Assembly: GCA_009746045.1 (NCBI GenBank)
Contig: RPFO01000034.1
Span: 124,001 to 188,000 of the forward strand
DNA length: 64,000 bases
Direction of reading: 5' to 3'
Source: Mesostigma viride
Taxonomy: Eukaryota > Streptophyta > Mesostigmatophyceae > Mesostigmatales > Mesostigmataceae
Shown: positions 48,003-59,409 of the stretch, one piece after another
Layout: the number at the start of each line of letters is the position of its first letter
Position numbering within the stretch: position 1 is the stretch's first letter
Position numbers and translations under genes: made by a program
Notes under the pieces: generated by a model
Database searches by the model: none
Seen by the model: only the letters and a program-made list of their open reading frames with translations
What the model was told of the DNA's origin: nothing

Positions 48003-49797
48003 CTACTCATCAAAACGCCTCCTCCGCTTGGGGGGAGGTGGCTTGCCCACAGGGTCGGGCGTGTGTGCCTTGACAATCTTCTTCCACCGCTCCTTGTCCT
48101 GCATGGCAGTCCAAAGACGGGAGAGAGAGTGGATGCGGTACTCAAACTGGGCTGGGACCACTAGGTCGTCCAGCAACATCTGGGTATAGGTCATGGCATG
48201 TTTCCCTACCTTTTTAGGAATGTTCTTGGGGCCAGGCCAGGTCAAAATGTGCCGCCCCGGTTGGCCGAGCCGCTGGGGACCGGCCAGACCAAGGGCGGTG
48301 TCGACCTGGCTGGTGCGAGCAAGATGTCCTACAAATGCTATCCTACGCTGTCTAATCTCGTCCGAAATACGCGGCATACCGTGATACAAAGACTCTAAGG
48401 ACCTACGCTGAGAAAACCCGACATTCAGGACCTGTCGGAGCATCCGGGTTACCGTGCCGTCTAGCTTGGCTGCCAGTGTTGCCGTGAGTGTCCATGCCTC
48501 GGCGCCATACGTGAGCACCGTGAGGACGAGGACCTTGAAGAGCATGCGCTTGCGGTGCTCGTCCAGGCCCTTGGAGCGCCAGTAGGTGTTGAGCGAACGG
48601 AGCTTGGCCCAGGAAAGGCCGATGCGGGTGTCCACATCGTCGGCAGTGTCCGGAAGCCAACTCCCCAACAGCTTGAAGCGGTCGCGGAGTGGGACCTCCG
48701 TCCCGTCTAGCAGGCGCGGCAGCGGTGGGCGACTGGAGGCCCCAATCACCATCGCCTCAGTTTTGACACTAATCTCCAACCCCACCGCCCTCGCCTCCAG
48801 GCCCAGACAGTCCAGCCAGGTCTGAATGTGCTCGGGGCGCGCGATGAGGGTGGTGTCGTCCGCGTAAATCAGGTCAGCCAGGCGGTAACCCGTGCTAACC
48901 CCGCCGTGCCCACGCTCGTTAAGGATGTCCAAGCCTGGCTCGAACCCCTTAAGAGCAGTAAAGCGCGCACGTGCCTGGCGCATGACGTGGTCCACGACAA
49001 TAATGAACAGGTATGGAGACAGGACACAACCTTGCCACACCCCGTGGTGAAGGGGGAATGGTGGGGTGGTGCCTTCCGCAGTCCGCACTACTGCCTGTGA
49101 GCCCTCATACAGTCGGCGAATGGCAGCAATAAACGCTGGTGGCACGCGGTCCAGAGCTAGGATGGCCCAAAGAGCCTCCCAGAGGACCGTGTCAAAGGCC
49201 TTGATATAGTCAACAAAAATGAGGACCAGCGGCAAACTGTCAGGGGGAAGGCGACGCACCTCCTCCATCAACCGGCGCGCGACAAACACAGCCATGACAG
49301 TGTTACGACCACTACGGAAACCCATCTGAGACTCACCCAGGTGTGGGTCCAGCGCGGCGCGGAGCCTGTGCAGCATCATGCGCATGAAGACCTTCAGCGC
49401 GGCGCTCTGGAGGCAGACACCCCGGTAGTTACCGGGGTCAGCAGCAGAGCCCTTCTTGTACAGCATGACGCGGATGGCCGTCTGCCACTCAGCAGGCGGA
49501 GGCTCGTCAGAGAGCAGGACACGGTTGCAGAACGCCAGCAGAAGATCCCTAACCGCCAGATCAGGGGTCTTCAGCAGCTCAGCAGAAAGGTGGTCGGCCC
49601 CGACCGCCGCATCGTACCGCAGGCGAGCAAGGGCGCCGTCCAATTCCTCCAAAGTGAAGGGGTGGACGACGTCGTTGGTGGCAAGGCAGCCCTCCTTCAA
49701 GGCGGGGACTTGGTAGTCCGCGGCCGAGGAGGGGGGCGCTGGCGGCGGCGGGGGTCCGGCGACCCCGAGGCGGGCGGCCGTCTCGGGGTGAAGCGGC
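48003..49797 (-). CDS. LINE-A ORF2, reverse transcriptase part
   Basis: Reverse transcriptase with LRYDAAVGADHLSAELLK, NYRGVCLQSAALKVF, QMGFRSGRNT, FVDYIKAFDTVLWEAL, HHGVWQGCVLSPYLF, the catalytic YADDTTL and GLEISVKTEAM. The post-RT segment has LTYGAEAWTLT, RQRRIAFVGHLARTSQVD and GQPGRHILTWPGP. It ends in a basic tail KRRRRFDE at 48003. The frame is open upstream through SSAADYQVPAL to about 49797, with no ATG at its start, so it is the continuation of the endonuclease frame after a frameshift in a run of nine C (G9 on the plus strand, 49798-49806). Role: target-primed reverse transcription. No RNase H domain was seen. Confidence 0.88.
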
Positions 49798-51472
49798 GGG
49801 GGGGGGCGCGAGCCCCACCGGTCAAGGAAACATTGTGGGCCAACCAGCGGTCAAGGCTTACCGGCGCCGTGCCGTCCCCCGTGTGCTCCACCGGGGTGCG
49901 CTGCCGCCGGCCGCCGAGCCGGTCGAGGTGGTACCACATGTCCTTGCCCTGGTTGCGAGCCTGGCAGGCCTTGGCATCCGCGATGCACTGGGCCGCCTCC
50001 GCGTCCTGAGCATGCTCGTAGGCCTCCACAAGGGCGGCCTTGAGCAATGGTTTCTGCAGCGGGTCCCGGTTACGCTTGAGGCGGTGCCGGGCGGCCAAGA
50101 CCTTGGGGTCCTGGCGGTAGAGCGGGCCGGGGCGGCGGCGGGGCATGACCGGCAGGTGCCGGGCCGCCAGCAACGGGGCACGGGCCGCAAAGCCCGCAAA
50201 AATGGCTGCGTTGGGGGCACCCTTGTCCAGCTCGTCGACGTCCGCCCGGGCGTCCAGTGCCGACAGGTACTTCCGTCGGCACCAGTTCCGCTCGTGCTCG
50301 GCGTCCGTCCAGTCCTCAGGATCTCCCTTGACCGGACGTAGAGCAGACCAGTCAGGGCGGACCACTGGGGCGCGGCGCGCGGGGACGTGGAACCGGAGCC
50401 GAAGGGTCGCGCGCACCAACCGGTGGTCAGAGCACACCGTGGGCGTGTCAAACACTCGGGTGTCCAGAACCGAGGTACACCTGGGCTGCCGTACCACCAC
50501 GTAGTCCAGACAGGCCTGACGGCCGTTAGGGCCACGAAAAGTGACCAAGTCCTGGGAGGGACGTTGGAAGTGGCAGTTGACAGCAACCATCCCGCTATCC
50601 CGCAAAAAGGCAGAAAACAGGGGAGTGTTGTCATTAGCAGCAGTGTCAGCAGGCGCAAAGCGACTGCCAGCAGTACCCACGGGGAGCGTGGCATTGGCGT
50701 CTAGCAGCATAACCAAAAAGTGGCGGGCCGGGGTGGCCCCCTCAAGGCTATGCAAGTCCTCGAAGAACTTCTGGCGTTCCAACGCAGGTAGACCACTATG
50801 GGGTGCGTAGCCCACCCCCACCGTGAGGTGGTGTTTAGACCGCCCCTCGACGGAGGTGAAGTGTGCTACCATAAGGCGTGGCGTTAGAAACTTAAGCGTG
50901 CTGAGGCTAGCAACTGCCAGCGGCGAACACAAAAGACCAACACCACCTTGGCCAGACGTACCGCTGCCAGCGAAGAAAAACCGCCAGCCACCCGCCAAGC
51001 GATCAGTGCTCACCATGCCAAGTGGCACCGTGCGGCGGTGTTCCTGGACGCCTAATATAGACACACGATGCTCAATGCAGAATGCGACTAGCTCCTCTAC
51101 CCGGCAGCTATGGTCGTCATCTAGCAATGTGCGGGTGTTAAAAGTGGCAAGGGCCAAGGATGCCTGCTGGCCCACCAGGGGAGGACGACGATGGGTGATG
51201 GGGGTGGGTGCGGCGGGGGGTGGAGGTGGGGGTGAAACGGAGGGGGGAAGGGAAGCGGTAGAAATAGTGCTTTTCATCGCATTTATTTTGTCCTGCAAGC
51301 GTAGGATGCGAGCCTGCCGCCTGCTCTGGGTATTCGGGGATGCTTGCGCAACGCAGAGGCGTAGGAAATCTAGCATGCGTTGGGTGTTGCTAATCTTGCT
51401 GCTGAGAGCTGTCGTTCTGGCCCGAGATACCGGCACCACCATGTGTCTCAGTCGACTGTTAGGTCGATGCAT
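49697..51472 (-). CDS. LINE-A ORF2, N-terminal part with apurinic-like endonuclease
   Basis: ATG at 51472. A basic N-terminal segment is followed by the APE-type endonuclease: ALATFNTRTLL (Asn111), GVQEHRR (Glu144), GYAPHSG, LLDANATLP (Asp258, Asn260), CLDYVVV and VCSDHRLVRA (Asp349-His350). These are the catalytic residues expected for the nick that primes integration. The last stretch of this frame (from about 49798) is out of phase with the RT frame because of the poly-C indel. Confidence 0.88.
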   Translation of the reverse strand: MHRPNSRLRHMVVPVSRARTTALSSKISNTQRMLDFLRLCVAQASPNTQSRRQARILRLQDKINAMKSTISTASLPPSVSPPPPPPAAPTPITHRRPPLVGQQASLALATFNTRTLLDDDHSCRVEELVAFCIEHRVSILGVQEHRRTVPLGMVSTDRLAGGWRFFFAGSGTSGQGGVGLLCSPLAVASLSTLKFLTPRLMVAHFTSVEGRSKHHLTVGVGYAPHSGLPALERQKFFEDLHSLEGATPARHFLVMLLDANATLPVGTAGSRFAPADTAANDNTPLFSAFLRDSGMVAVNCHFQRPSQDLVTFRGPNGRQACLDYVVVRQPRCTSVLDTRVFDTPTVCSDHRLVRATLRLRFHVPARRAPVVRPDWSALRPVKGDPEDWTDAEHERNWCRRKYLSALDARADVDELDKGAPNAAIFAGFAARAPLLAARHLPVMPRRRPGPLYRQDPKVLAARHRLKRNRDPLQKPLLKAALVEAYEHAQDAEAAQCIADAKACQARNQGKDMWYHLDRLGGRRQRTPVEHTGDGTAPVSLDRWLAHNVSLTGGARAPPRRFTPRRPPASGSPDPRRRQRPPPRPRTTKSPP

Positions 51473-51613
51473 GGTAGTGGAACGGGACTATTTAGAGGCT
51501 GTCCCCGAAGCCTGTTAGCCGCGAGCCGACGAGGAAGGTTGTCTACCTACTGTCTACCAACAGAGGCAGCACCCTTCTGGCTAGACGCCTGACGAGACTC
51601 CGCTCCGGGGGTG

Positions 51614-52738
51614 TTAAGGAACACCTGTAATCCTGTGCCCATCAAAGAATGCTGCAAAGGAGCCATCCTGAAGCAGACGCAACTTAATGCGCTTACCCTT
51701 GGTCTCTTGCTTCTTGGTCTCCTGGACGATGGTGCTGTTCCACACCGCGCTCCTCGCCTTCAGTTGAGCCGTCGTGTAGTCCTCGTCGAGGCTGAAGTCA
51801 TCGCGTTGGAGCAGACGACGTGCTCCCAGCACGAGGCGTTTGTCGTGCATGGAGGCCATGGTGACGACGACCAGGCCCAGAGGGCCTGGCAGCCGAATGG
51901 CACGTTCAATGGCAACACGGTTCTGGAGCTGCAGCTTCCCCAGAAACGCTGGGCCGCGCAGCTCCTCGGCAAGTGAGTGTGCTGTCTCCTGTGCTGCCGC
52001 GCCTTTCTGGAAGCCTTTGATTACCATATTGCGTTGGCGTTGCTGCACTGCATTCTGGGTGACCGCAGCGGTAGCTGCAGACTTGGCCGCCTGTTGAACA
52101 ATGGTGGTCAATTGCTTGCCGGTGACATCGGCAAACGTGGTAGTTTTGGCAGGGGCTGCCATGGCTTTCTTCAGCTCCAGCATCGTCTCCTTCAGGACCT
52201 TAATGTCGCCCTGCACGGTCGTAAAAGACTGTGCGAGGTCCTGCAGCGGCACGGTAGTGTCGGTCGCGGGGGCTGGCCTGGCGATGGGTGTCGCCGGCAG
52301 CTCGACAAGTTCAGAGCAGCACGAAATAAGACATGCAAGACGGCAATCCTTGGGCTCCAAAGCATCAATGGTATCCGAAGGAGCGTCCATAACCTGGCCG
52401 GTGCGAGGGTGGCGAATCGGGGCGTTGTGTTCGTAGCGGAGCTGCAGCACGCGTCGCACCTCGGCGTCGCTGAAGCCAAGGAAGGCAGCGATGTCGTCCA
52501 GGCTCAAACGTGCGACTGGCATGTAGAATGAGGAAGAAATGGAGTCCGGCAAGGAGGTTTCAACCGCTATCGGAGTTGCTTCCGAAGTCGCTGCCGAAGT
52601 CTTGGTGCGCTTGTTAGCGGCTTTCTTGGCCGCGGCAATGTCGGTGGCGATTTTGTTTGCAGCAAGTTTGTCCTCGAGAGACTCGGCAGCAAGAACTGAA
52701 GACGATGCGGGGGCCTCCATGGCTACGTTTAATAGCAC
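51614..52738 (-). CDS. LINE-A ORF1 protein, 374 aa
   Basis: Intact frame from an ATG at 52738. It has an Ala/Thr/Lys-rich N-terminus and SLDDIAAFLGFSDAEVRRVL, then a helical linker (LAQSFTTVQGDIKVLKETML). A C-terminal domain reads RNMVIKGFQKGAAAQETAHS, AIERAIRLPG, LVVVTMASMHDKRLVLGARR and FSLDEDYTTAQLKAR. The layout (coiled coil, RRM-like, C-terminal domain) fits L1-type ORF1 RNA chaperones. It ends 141 nt before ORF2. Confidence 0.75.
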   Translation of the reverse strand: MLLNVAMEAPASSSVLAAESLEDKLAANKIATDIAAAKKAANKRTKTSAATSEATPIAVETSLPDSISSSFYMPVARLSLDDIAAFLGFSDAEVRRVLQLRYEHNAPIRHPRTGQVMDAPSDTIDALEPKDCRLACLISCCSELVELPATPIARPAPATDTTVPLQDLAQSFTTVQGDIKVLKETMLELKKAMAAPAKTTTFADVTGKQLTTIVQQAAKSAATAAVTQNAVQQRQRNMVIKGFQKGAAAQETAHSLAEELRGPAFLGKLQLQNRVAIERAIRLPGPLGLVVVTMASMHDKRLVLGARRLLQRDDFSLDEDYTTAQLKARSAVWNSTIVQETKKQETKGKRIKLRLLQDGSFAAFFDGHRITGVP

Positions 52739-53017
52739 CTAGACGATGGCAGGGGGCGCAGGCGCACGGCTCACGTGCGTGGTGCCGCCATAACGTGCAG
52801 AAAAATAGCGATATCTGCTGGGCAGGCCGCCGGCGATAACTTTCGAAATCCGGGGCGATGGCTGCCAAAAATTAGATCAGCGTGTTCGTCATCAAAAAGC
52901 GAGTCTGTAGCAATTTACCCGACCAAATTTCATGCCCGGAATCAAAAGTTATGAGCATTCTCGGCATCCATAGCTCGGCGCACCGTAAACGACGGGAAGC
53001 TATATATATGGGGCTTA

Positions 53018-53907
53018 ATTGGGGCCTCCAGTAAACCACCGCTGCCGCGCCTGCTCGACGGGACGGAGGTCCCGTTCCGCGACTGCTTCAAGCTGTTGGG
53101 GAGCTGGCTTCCTGACACTGCCGACGATGTGGACACCCGCATCGGCCTTGCCTGGGCCAAGCTCCGTTCGCTCAACACCTACTGGCGCTCGAAGGGCCTG
53201 GGCGAGCACCGCAAGCGCATGCTCTTCAAGGTCCTCGTCCTCACGGTGCTCACGTATGGCGCCGAGGCGTGGACACACCCACCCAAACTGGCAGCTAGGC
53301 TAGACGGTACGGTTTACAGGATGCTCCGACAGGTCCTTAACGTAGGGTTTTCCGAGCGTCCGTCATCAGAGTCTTTGTATCATGGCATGCCTCGTATTTC
53401 GGACGAGATTAGGCAGCGTAGGATAGCATTTGTAGGACACCTTGCTCGCACCAGCCAGGTCGACACCGCCCTTGGTCTGGCCGGCCCCCAGAGGCTTGGC
53501 CAACCAGGGCGCCACATTCTGACCTGGCCTGGCCCCGAGGGCATTCCCAAAAGGGTAGGGAAACCTGTCACGAACTACATCCAGATGTTGCTGGACGACC
53601 TAGTGGTCCCAGCCCAGTTTGAGCACCGCATCCACTCTCTCTCCCGTCTTTGGACTGCCATGCAGGACAAGACGCGGTGGAAGAGGATTGTCAAGGCGCA
53701 CACGCCCGACCCTGTGGGCAAGCCCCCTCCCCCCAAGCGGAGGCGGCGTTTTGATGAGTAGTGTAGTTAGGATTTTCTAGACTAGATAGCTTAGAGTTAG
53801 GATAGTTCGATTACGCGGCTTCCTCCACCCCATCCATCATGGAATATGTGCTACATGATCTCCCAACGGAGGCATGTTATAATTTAATTTAATTTTTAAT
53901 AACTCCG
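53018..53907 (+). pseudogene. LINE-A 3' fragment (plus)
   Basis: It reads the post-RT segment to KRRRRFDE (stop about 53761), then the 3' UTR, the hairpin ACATGATCTCC-CAAC-GGAGGCATGT and (AATTT)n. Its first 130 bp duplicate 47744-47873 with about three differences. Confidence 0.8.
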
Positions 53908-54003
53908 TTGGGAGTACATGTAGCACATATCCCTGAGAAGGGGCATATGGCTTTTAATACATTCTGGGCTACTTCCTGCAAGGGTGGGAGTGTAAGCTAC
54001 CCT
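53908..54003 (-). mobile_element. Element B 3' tail (minus), about 95 bp
   Basis: AATAACTCCGTTGGGAGTAC, then ATGTAGCACATATCCCTGAG, directly joined to the LINE-A tail on one side and the LINE-C tail (TTAATTAATTAATTAG) on the other. Confidence 0.7.
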
Positions 54004-56586
54004 TAATTAATTAATTAATTAGACTCGTGCTCCCGTTGGGGAGTCACGGAGCATTAACCCCGATGGATGGATTGATGGGTGCAAACAGTCCTACCGGTCT
54101 AATCTATCTACAACAGCTACCTACGACATCTATCTAACAGCATTCTAACTACAACATCTATCTAGACAGCCTAACGATGCCCTAGGGGAGCTGTCTGGCG
54201 TGCCTCCCACGGGTTTGCACACGCGGGCGCTTCCCCACAGGGGGGGGCTCGTTGTCCTCTATGACCTGGGCCCACTTGGCCTTGTCCATCATCTTCTTCC
54301 AAATCACGGAGAGGCCTAGGCCCCCCATGTCCTCTACTAGCTGTTCTTTGAAGGTGCGGGCCTTAATTGCGGCGTCTAACATCAGGGGGCCCGGCCCACG
54401 TCAGGAGGTGCCGGCCAGGCTGAGCTGGTCGCAGTCCTGCGGGGGGGCCACGTGAGGTGTCTACCTGGTTGGTGCGAGCTAGGTGCCCTACAAGCTGCAG
54501 GCGCCGCTGCTTAATGGTGCTGGTGATATATGGCATGCCCTGGTACAGGTCCTCATTGCGGACATGAGCAGCATATCCTACTCTGAAAATGGAACGCAGC
54601 ATGTTGGTGACCGCGCCGTCCAGCTTGCGGGCCAGATCGGCGGTGAGGGTCCACGTCTCGGCCCCATACGTGAGAACAGGAAGGACGAGGACCTTGAACA
54701 TGTCCTGTTTCTCGATCTTGCCCAGGGGCTTGCGCCACAGGGCCCGGTACTGGCGTAAAGCGTGCCAGGCGAGGGAGATGCGATGGTCCACATCGACCTC
54801 GCAGCTGGGGAGCAGGCTGCCCAGCAGCTTGACGCGGTCCCGATACAGGACTTGAGAGCCGTCGAGGAGATAGAGGGGTGGCGGTGAGTGGGTGAGCCCA
54901 ACCGCCAGGGCCTCTGTCTTCTTGCTGACCTCAAGCCCCACTGCCCGAGCCTCGATAGCCAGGCAGTCAAGCCATGTCTGCACGTGCCCAGTGTCCTCGA
55001 AGACCTGGTGGTGTCGTCTGCGTAGATGAAGTCTGCCAGCCGAATCTCAGTGTCCGCTCCGCCATGCCAGAATTTGTTAGCAACCTGCACCCCTGGTGCC
55101 CTACCCACGATGCGGGCAAATCGCTTGCGCGCCTGAATCATTACGTATTCGACGTACCACAATAATGAACAGGTAGGGCGACAGCACGCAGCCCTGCCAC
55201 ACACCCTTCTGTAAAGGGCATGGTGGCGTGGTCCCGTAAGAAGTGCGCACCGAAGTGGTGGACCCTTCATACAGGTTGCGGATGACACGGCAATCAGGGG
55301 GCGGGGGATCCGGAACAGCTCGAGGATGTCCCAAAGCGCAGGCCAGAAAACCGAATCGAAGGCTTTGATGAAGTCCACCAGCACAAGGTGCAAAGGGGAT
55401 TCACCATGCAGGCTGAAGGCGTTGCAGTTCCTCCACCAGTCGGCGAGTAGCGAAGAGCGCCTGTACTGTGTTGCGACCTGAACGGAAGCCGTGCTGAGTC
55501 TCGCTGAGGTGACCGTCCAGGGCCGTGCGCAGGCGGTTCAGGATGAGCCGCATAAGGAGCTTGAGGGGGGCACTTTGAATGGGGCACTTTGAATGCACAC
55601 CCCTCTGTAGTTGCCGGGGTCGGCAGGCGACCCCTTGTTCTTGTACAGCATCGTGCGAAAACTGTGTTGCCAGGCCGCTGGAGGTGGTTGCGACGACAGC
55701 AGAAGGCGGTTGCAGATGTCCCGGAAGGGCAGCATAACACCTGTGTCCTCGAATTCGGCTGCAAGTTTGACAACTGCAGCAGGAATCTCGTCAGAGCCGG
55801 TGGCTGCGTCATAGTTAACGCAGGCGCTGGACCGCCTCCGTGACCTCGCGAGAGGTGAAAGGAGGCATGTCAGACGGGTCGCCAAGTGGGCCGACCAGCG
55901 GGGGAACTAGGTAGTCCGCCGCTGACCGAGGCGGGGGCGGGGGCCCAGCGGGGCCGGCGCCAGGGCGGCCGGGCGGGCGGCGGCGGCTGGGAGCAGGGGC
56001 GGGGGCGGCACAGCAGTCCCCACGACCTCGGCCGTGGCCGTGGCCCACGGTACGAAGCCGCTTGGCTGGGGCGCCGGGGACGTCGTGGCGGTGGGGCCGG
56101 CCGAGGCCGGCCGGGTGCCCGAGGCGCTTGTACCAGAACCAGGCCCCCTTGCCGTCATGCTTCTGCTGGCAGCTGCGCAGGTCCTTGACCATCTGCTGAG
56201 CATCTGCCTTCTCGGCCTGCTCATAGGCGGCCCTCAGAGCTGCTTGCAGCCCAGGTTTGGCGATCGGATCTCTGTTGCGGCGGAGCATCTGCCTGGCGGC
56301 GACCACTGTCGGTGCGGAGGCGTTTATCTCTACATAATAGCGTGTAACTGCTGTCGGCTGCCCCGGGCGTCGAAGACGGCCAGGAAATCATCCCTGTGCG
56401 ACATAGCGGCCTGCTCTGCTGCTGACATCTTGTCGGCATCCTTCAGCACAATCCGGAGCACCTTCAGATCTGGCTGAGGCTCCAGCTGTCGCGACGGTTT
56501 CACCCCAGGAAACTGCAATATCTGATGCGAGCGAGCACGAGACGGTGATCAGATTCCACCGTGCTGACAGAATCTTGCAGGACGCG
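54004..56586 (-). pseudogene. LINE-C, 3' part: end of endonuclease and reverse transcriptase, degraded
   Basis: Minus strand from 56586: RVLQDSVSTVESDHRLVLAR (end of the endonuclease), RNRDPIAKPGLQAALRAAYE, then SAADYLVPPL, VQRLRYDAATGSDEIPAAVV, GFRSGRNTVQALFATRRL, VWQGCVLSPYLFIIV and FIYADDTT. The post-RT segment follows (LTYGAETWTLTADLARKLD, RRLQLVGHLARTNQVDTS) to 54182. At least four frame changes occur. The 3' end carries the hairpin GTGACTCCC-CAAC-GGGAGCAC and (TTAAT)n. Related to LINE-A but clearly a different family. Confidence 0.8.
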
Positions 56587-56639
56587 CATAGCAATACCCC
56601 ACCACACTCATCGAAAATGGCTGTGTTTGAGGGTATATT

Positions 56640-57815
56640 TTTCGCGACCGGTTCAGTCCTTTTCGGTCCCCAAGTACCGTCGAACCACAGCGCGGTACCT
56701 AAAATCGCGTAACGGAAACTAAAAGAACCGAAACTGTAGGATGTTGTCATGGACCGTATGAAGGAATTTTGTCGCCCGTACGAGGGATTTCACGCACCGT
56801 ACGAGGAGTTGTCATGGACCGTATCCGTAACCGTACAATGGAACCGCGAGTTATAGTGACCACCTGCCTCCGTGGCAGGGCAGGCAGGAAGGTGGAGACT
56901 ATGGCGAACTCGTTTTAATATTAATCCAAGGGGAAATTTCGCCAAACGTGCAACGAGCGTGCTCACATACGACTTTCGGTGGGTACCTAAAAGGAGTATA
57001 ATACTTGCCTCATGGCTTGTTCAAAGCCGACAGGGCGTACTGTGGGTGTACTGTATTCCTAAGGTGCAAATACTTAGGAGGCGCTGGGAGGCGTGCAAAA
57101 TTTGATGGCCCTTGCCTCGGACATGGTCAGATATGGACACTAGTTAACAGGAAGGTGAGCGTTAACTGGAAGGTGAGCAAACTTATGGGAATATTGAAAT
57201 TTGAAGCGGCAGGCACTCTAAAATTTCATCAAGAATCGCAGCCTTGGTTGGTCATGACGATGATGCGCAGTTTAAGAAGCGTCAGAAAATGGGGCAGGCT
57301 TTCATTTGCACCTTTAGTGGTACGGATTGAGGCCAGCTGTAGGGCTCTCAGGTCTTTGTTAGTATTAGTGTAGGCTTGCAGATTGTATGGCTTCTGGTGT
57401 CTATTCTTTATCGTGTACTCACGAATCCAAGGCTTCGAATATTTTACAACTGCAAAGCGTCACGACGGCCGCGGTTCCAGTGGTCCGTCAAGGTTTGGTT
57501 GTTATATACATAAAGAGGGCCGCTCGTGTAACCATTCGCCACGATAGTTTGTGGATTACCTGGGCTGCTCAGGCAGTCTTCAGGATAGCTCGTATGAGCC
57601 AAGTTGATGCCGATTTATCAATGCACCGTGACTGCTGCACATACCGGACCTGTGCTGTGAGAATTGCGGACATCATTGCTGCAGCTTTCTTTGTTTACTT
57701 GATGGTAGCAAAGCTGTGCAAACCTTCTGGAAGTCAGGTATAGGCATGGTTGTGCAGCATTGTAGAAGCTCGATTTGTTCCCCAGTTTCTTGGCCCTTCT
57801 TTTTCTATCAAAAAG
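56640..57815. other. Left interior of the 6.4 kb element, no gene supported
   Basis: Contains frames such as 57387-57743 without known motifs. Short repeats of the type GTACGAGG and ATGGACCGTAT lie near 56750-56840. Confidence 0.4.
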
Positions 57816-57819
57816 TAGG

Positions 57820-58005
57820 TATCAAAGAGACAACCAGCGCAGGCCAGAAATCGGGAGAATCCGGACCATGGTAGCTCGAGCCTGCCGTTATCTTTTCCGC
57901 GTTTTCGAGTCGTTCAGGATGATGAAGATGAATGGTGATGGAAATGTGTATCCTTGTGCATTGATATTATGGCTGGCTTACGTGTGGAGCGACTAGATGA
58001 CCTAT
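57820..58005 (+). repeat. Dispersed repeat copy (partner of 1845-2033, inverted)
   Basis: It begins ATCAAAGAGACAACCAGCGC, then AGGCCAGAAATCGGGAGAAT, and continues with sequence shared with 1845-2033. The same head without the long flank occurs at about 11060-11137. Confidence 0.65.
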
Positions 58006-58457
58006 AGCAATATGGTATGGCTAACCGGCATGCAGGGGTCAGGCAGAGCCGGTATGATTTCACTGCAAAGGGCAGCAACTTGCACGATGCACAGCTGGCT
58101 CATACATTATTTGCCTATATATTGCATGAATGAGTATTTCTTTGCATGGTAAGTGTCTTCAACGTGCATGTGTGCGATGTTTTATCGTGGGTCTAGCGAT
58201 ACTAGACTCCATGCGGCATGCGTGTATGATTACTTTGTTGAACGACAGTAAAATCATATGTTCCTTGTAGGGCAGTGAGCCAGTGAGCCAACTGTGTATT
58301 CTATGCTTATTAGTGTCACAAACATGTCAGTGAGAGAAATGGTTGAAACAGCCCTGAAAACCATCAAATCTAGTGGTCACGTACGATCGTGTACTATACC
58401 GTATTATACCGTGTTATACTTGATACGGACCCTGTGCGTATAACCGCGTATTACGTA

Positions 58458-59295
58458 TAATGGAACTCTGACCCCGATGGATGGATGGGTGGGGACACAC
58501 AATCCTACCGGTCTAATCTATCTACGACATCAAGCCAACTCTAGTCTAAGCATAACAAGACTTGTTGTCTCCTTGATAACAAGACGCGGTGGCAGAAGAT
58601 TGTCAAGGCTCACACGCCCGACCCTGTGGGCAAGCCACCTCCCCCCAAGAGGAGGAGGCGTTTTGATGAGTAGGGTAGTTAGGATTTTTCTAGACTAGGT
58701 AGATTAATGAATTAATTAATTAGACTCGTGCTCCCGTTGGGGAGTCACGGAGCATTAACCCCGATGAATGGATGGATGGGTGCACACATTCCTACCGGTC
58801 TAATCTATCTACATTGGCTACATACTACATCTATCTAACAACATTCTAACTACATCATCTATCTAGGCAGCCTAGATAGATTAGCGTTAGGTTAGCTAGG
58901 TAGATTAGCGTTAGGTTAGTTAGATTACGCGGCTCTCTCCACTCCACCATCCATCATGGAATATGTGCTACATGATCTCCCAACGGAGGCACATGTGTTA
59001 TAATTTAATTTTAATTTAATTTAGTCTAAGCTCTCTACCCTAGCTCTCTTCATGTATTATTTAGTTAGCTAGGTGGTATGCAGTGATTGTGGAAATGTTA
59101 GGTGCATGGTTGACTAGCAGAACTTCGATCCATGCCATTCGTAAAACCGTCATGGTTGGCCATTAGTGGTTGAGTAGCGGACAGCTAGCTAGCGTGCATG
59201 CATTGGTACAACCGTTCATTCTCAATTCATGTTGGCTTTCAAAATATGCCGTGTCATTGATATTAAAATTAAAAAATTAAATTAGGAACATATCT
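58458..59295. mobile_element. Cluster of truncated LINE-A and LINE-C 3' ends (plus and minus)
   Basis: LINE-C 3' UTR (minus) at about 58458-58560. LINE-A C-terminus and 3' UTR (plus) at about 58583-58700, reading TRWQKIVKAHTPDPVGKPPP. LINE-C tail (minus) from about 58710 to 58870 with its hairpin. LINE-A tail (plus) at about 58871-59025 ending (AATTT)n. Then a further AT-rich tail with GGAACATATCTCCG near 59280. Confidence 0.65.
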
Positions 59296-59409
59296 CCGTT
59301 CATTCATGAAGTGAGACAACTATGCCTGGACATTCATTTATATTTATTCATTTATTTTTTATTCATGGACATTGGCTATTCCGATTTAATGATGTTATGG
59401 GTGGTAGCA

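Larger units (their letters stand above)
47874..53017 (-). mobile_element. LINE-A, near full-length non-LTR retrotransposon (about 5.1 kb)
   Basis: On the minus strand: 5' region to 52739, ORF1 52738-51614, ORF2 51472-48003 (endonuclease then reverse transcriptase), 3' UTR of about 110 bp, terminal hairpin ACATGACCTCC-CCAC-GGAGGCATG and an (AATTT)n tail at about 47874-47893. The only visible fatal lesion is one frameshift inside ORF2. Confidence 0.85.

Noticed and set aside
50070-50694. Plus and minus frames overlapping LINE-A ORF2
   Set aside because: Alternative-frame shadows of the endonuclease-RT coding region in GC-rich DNA.
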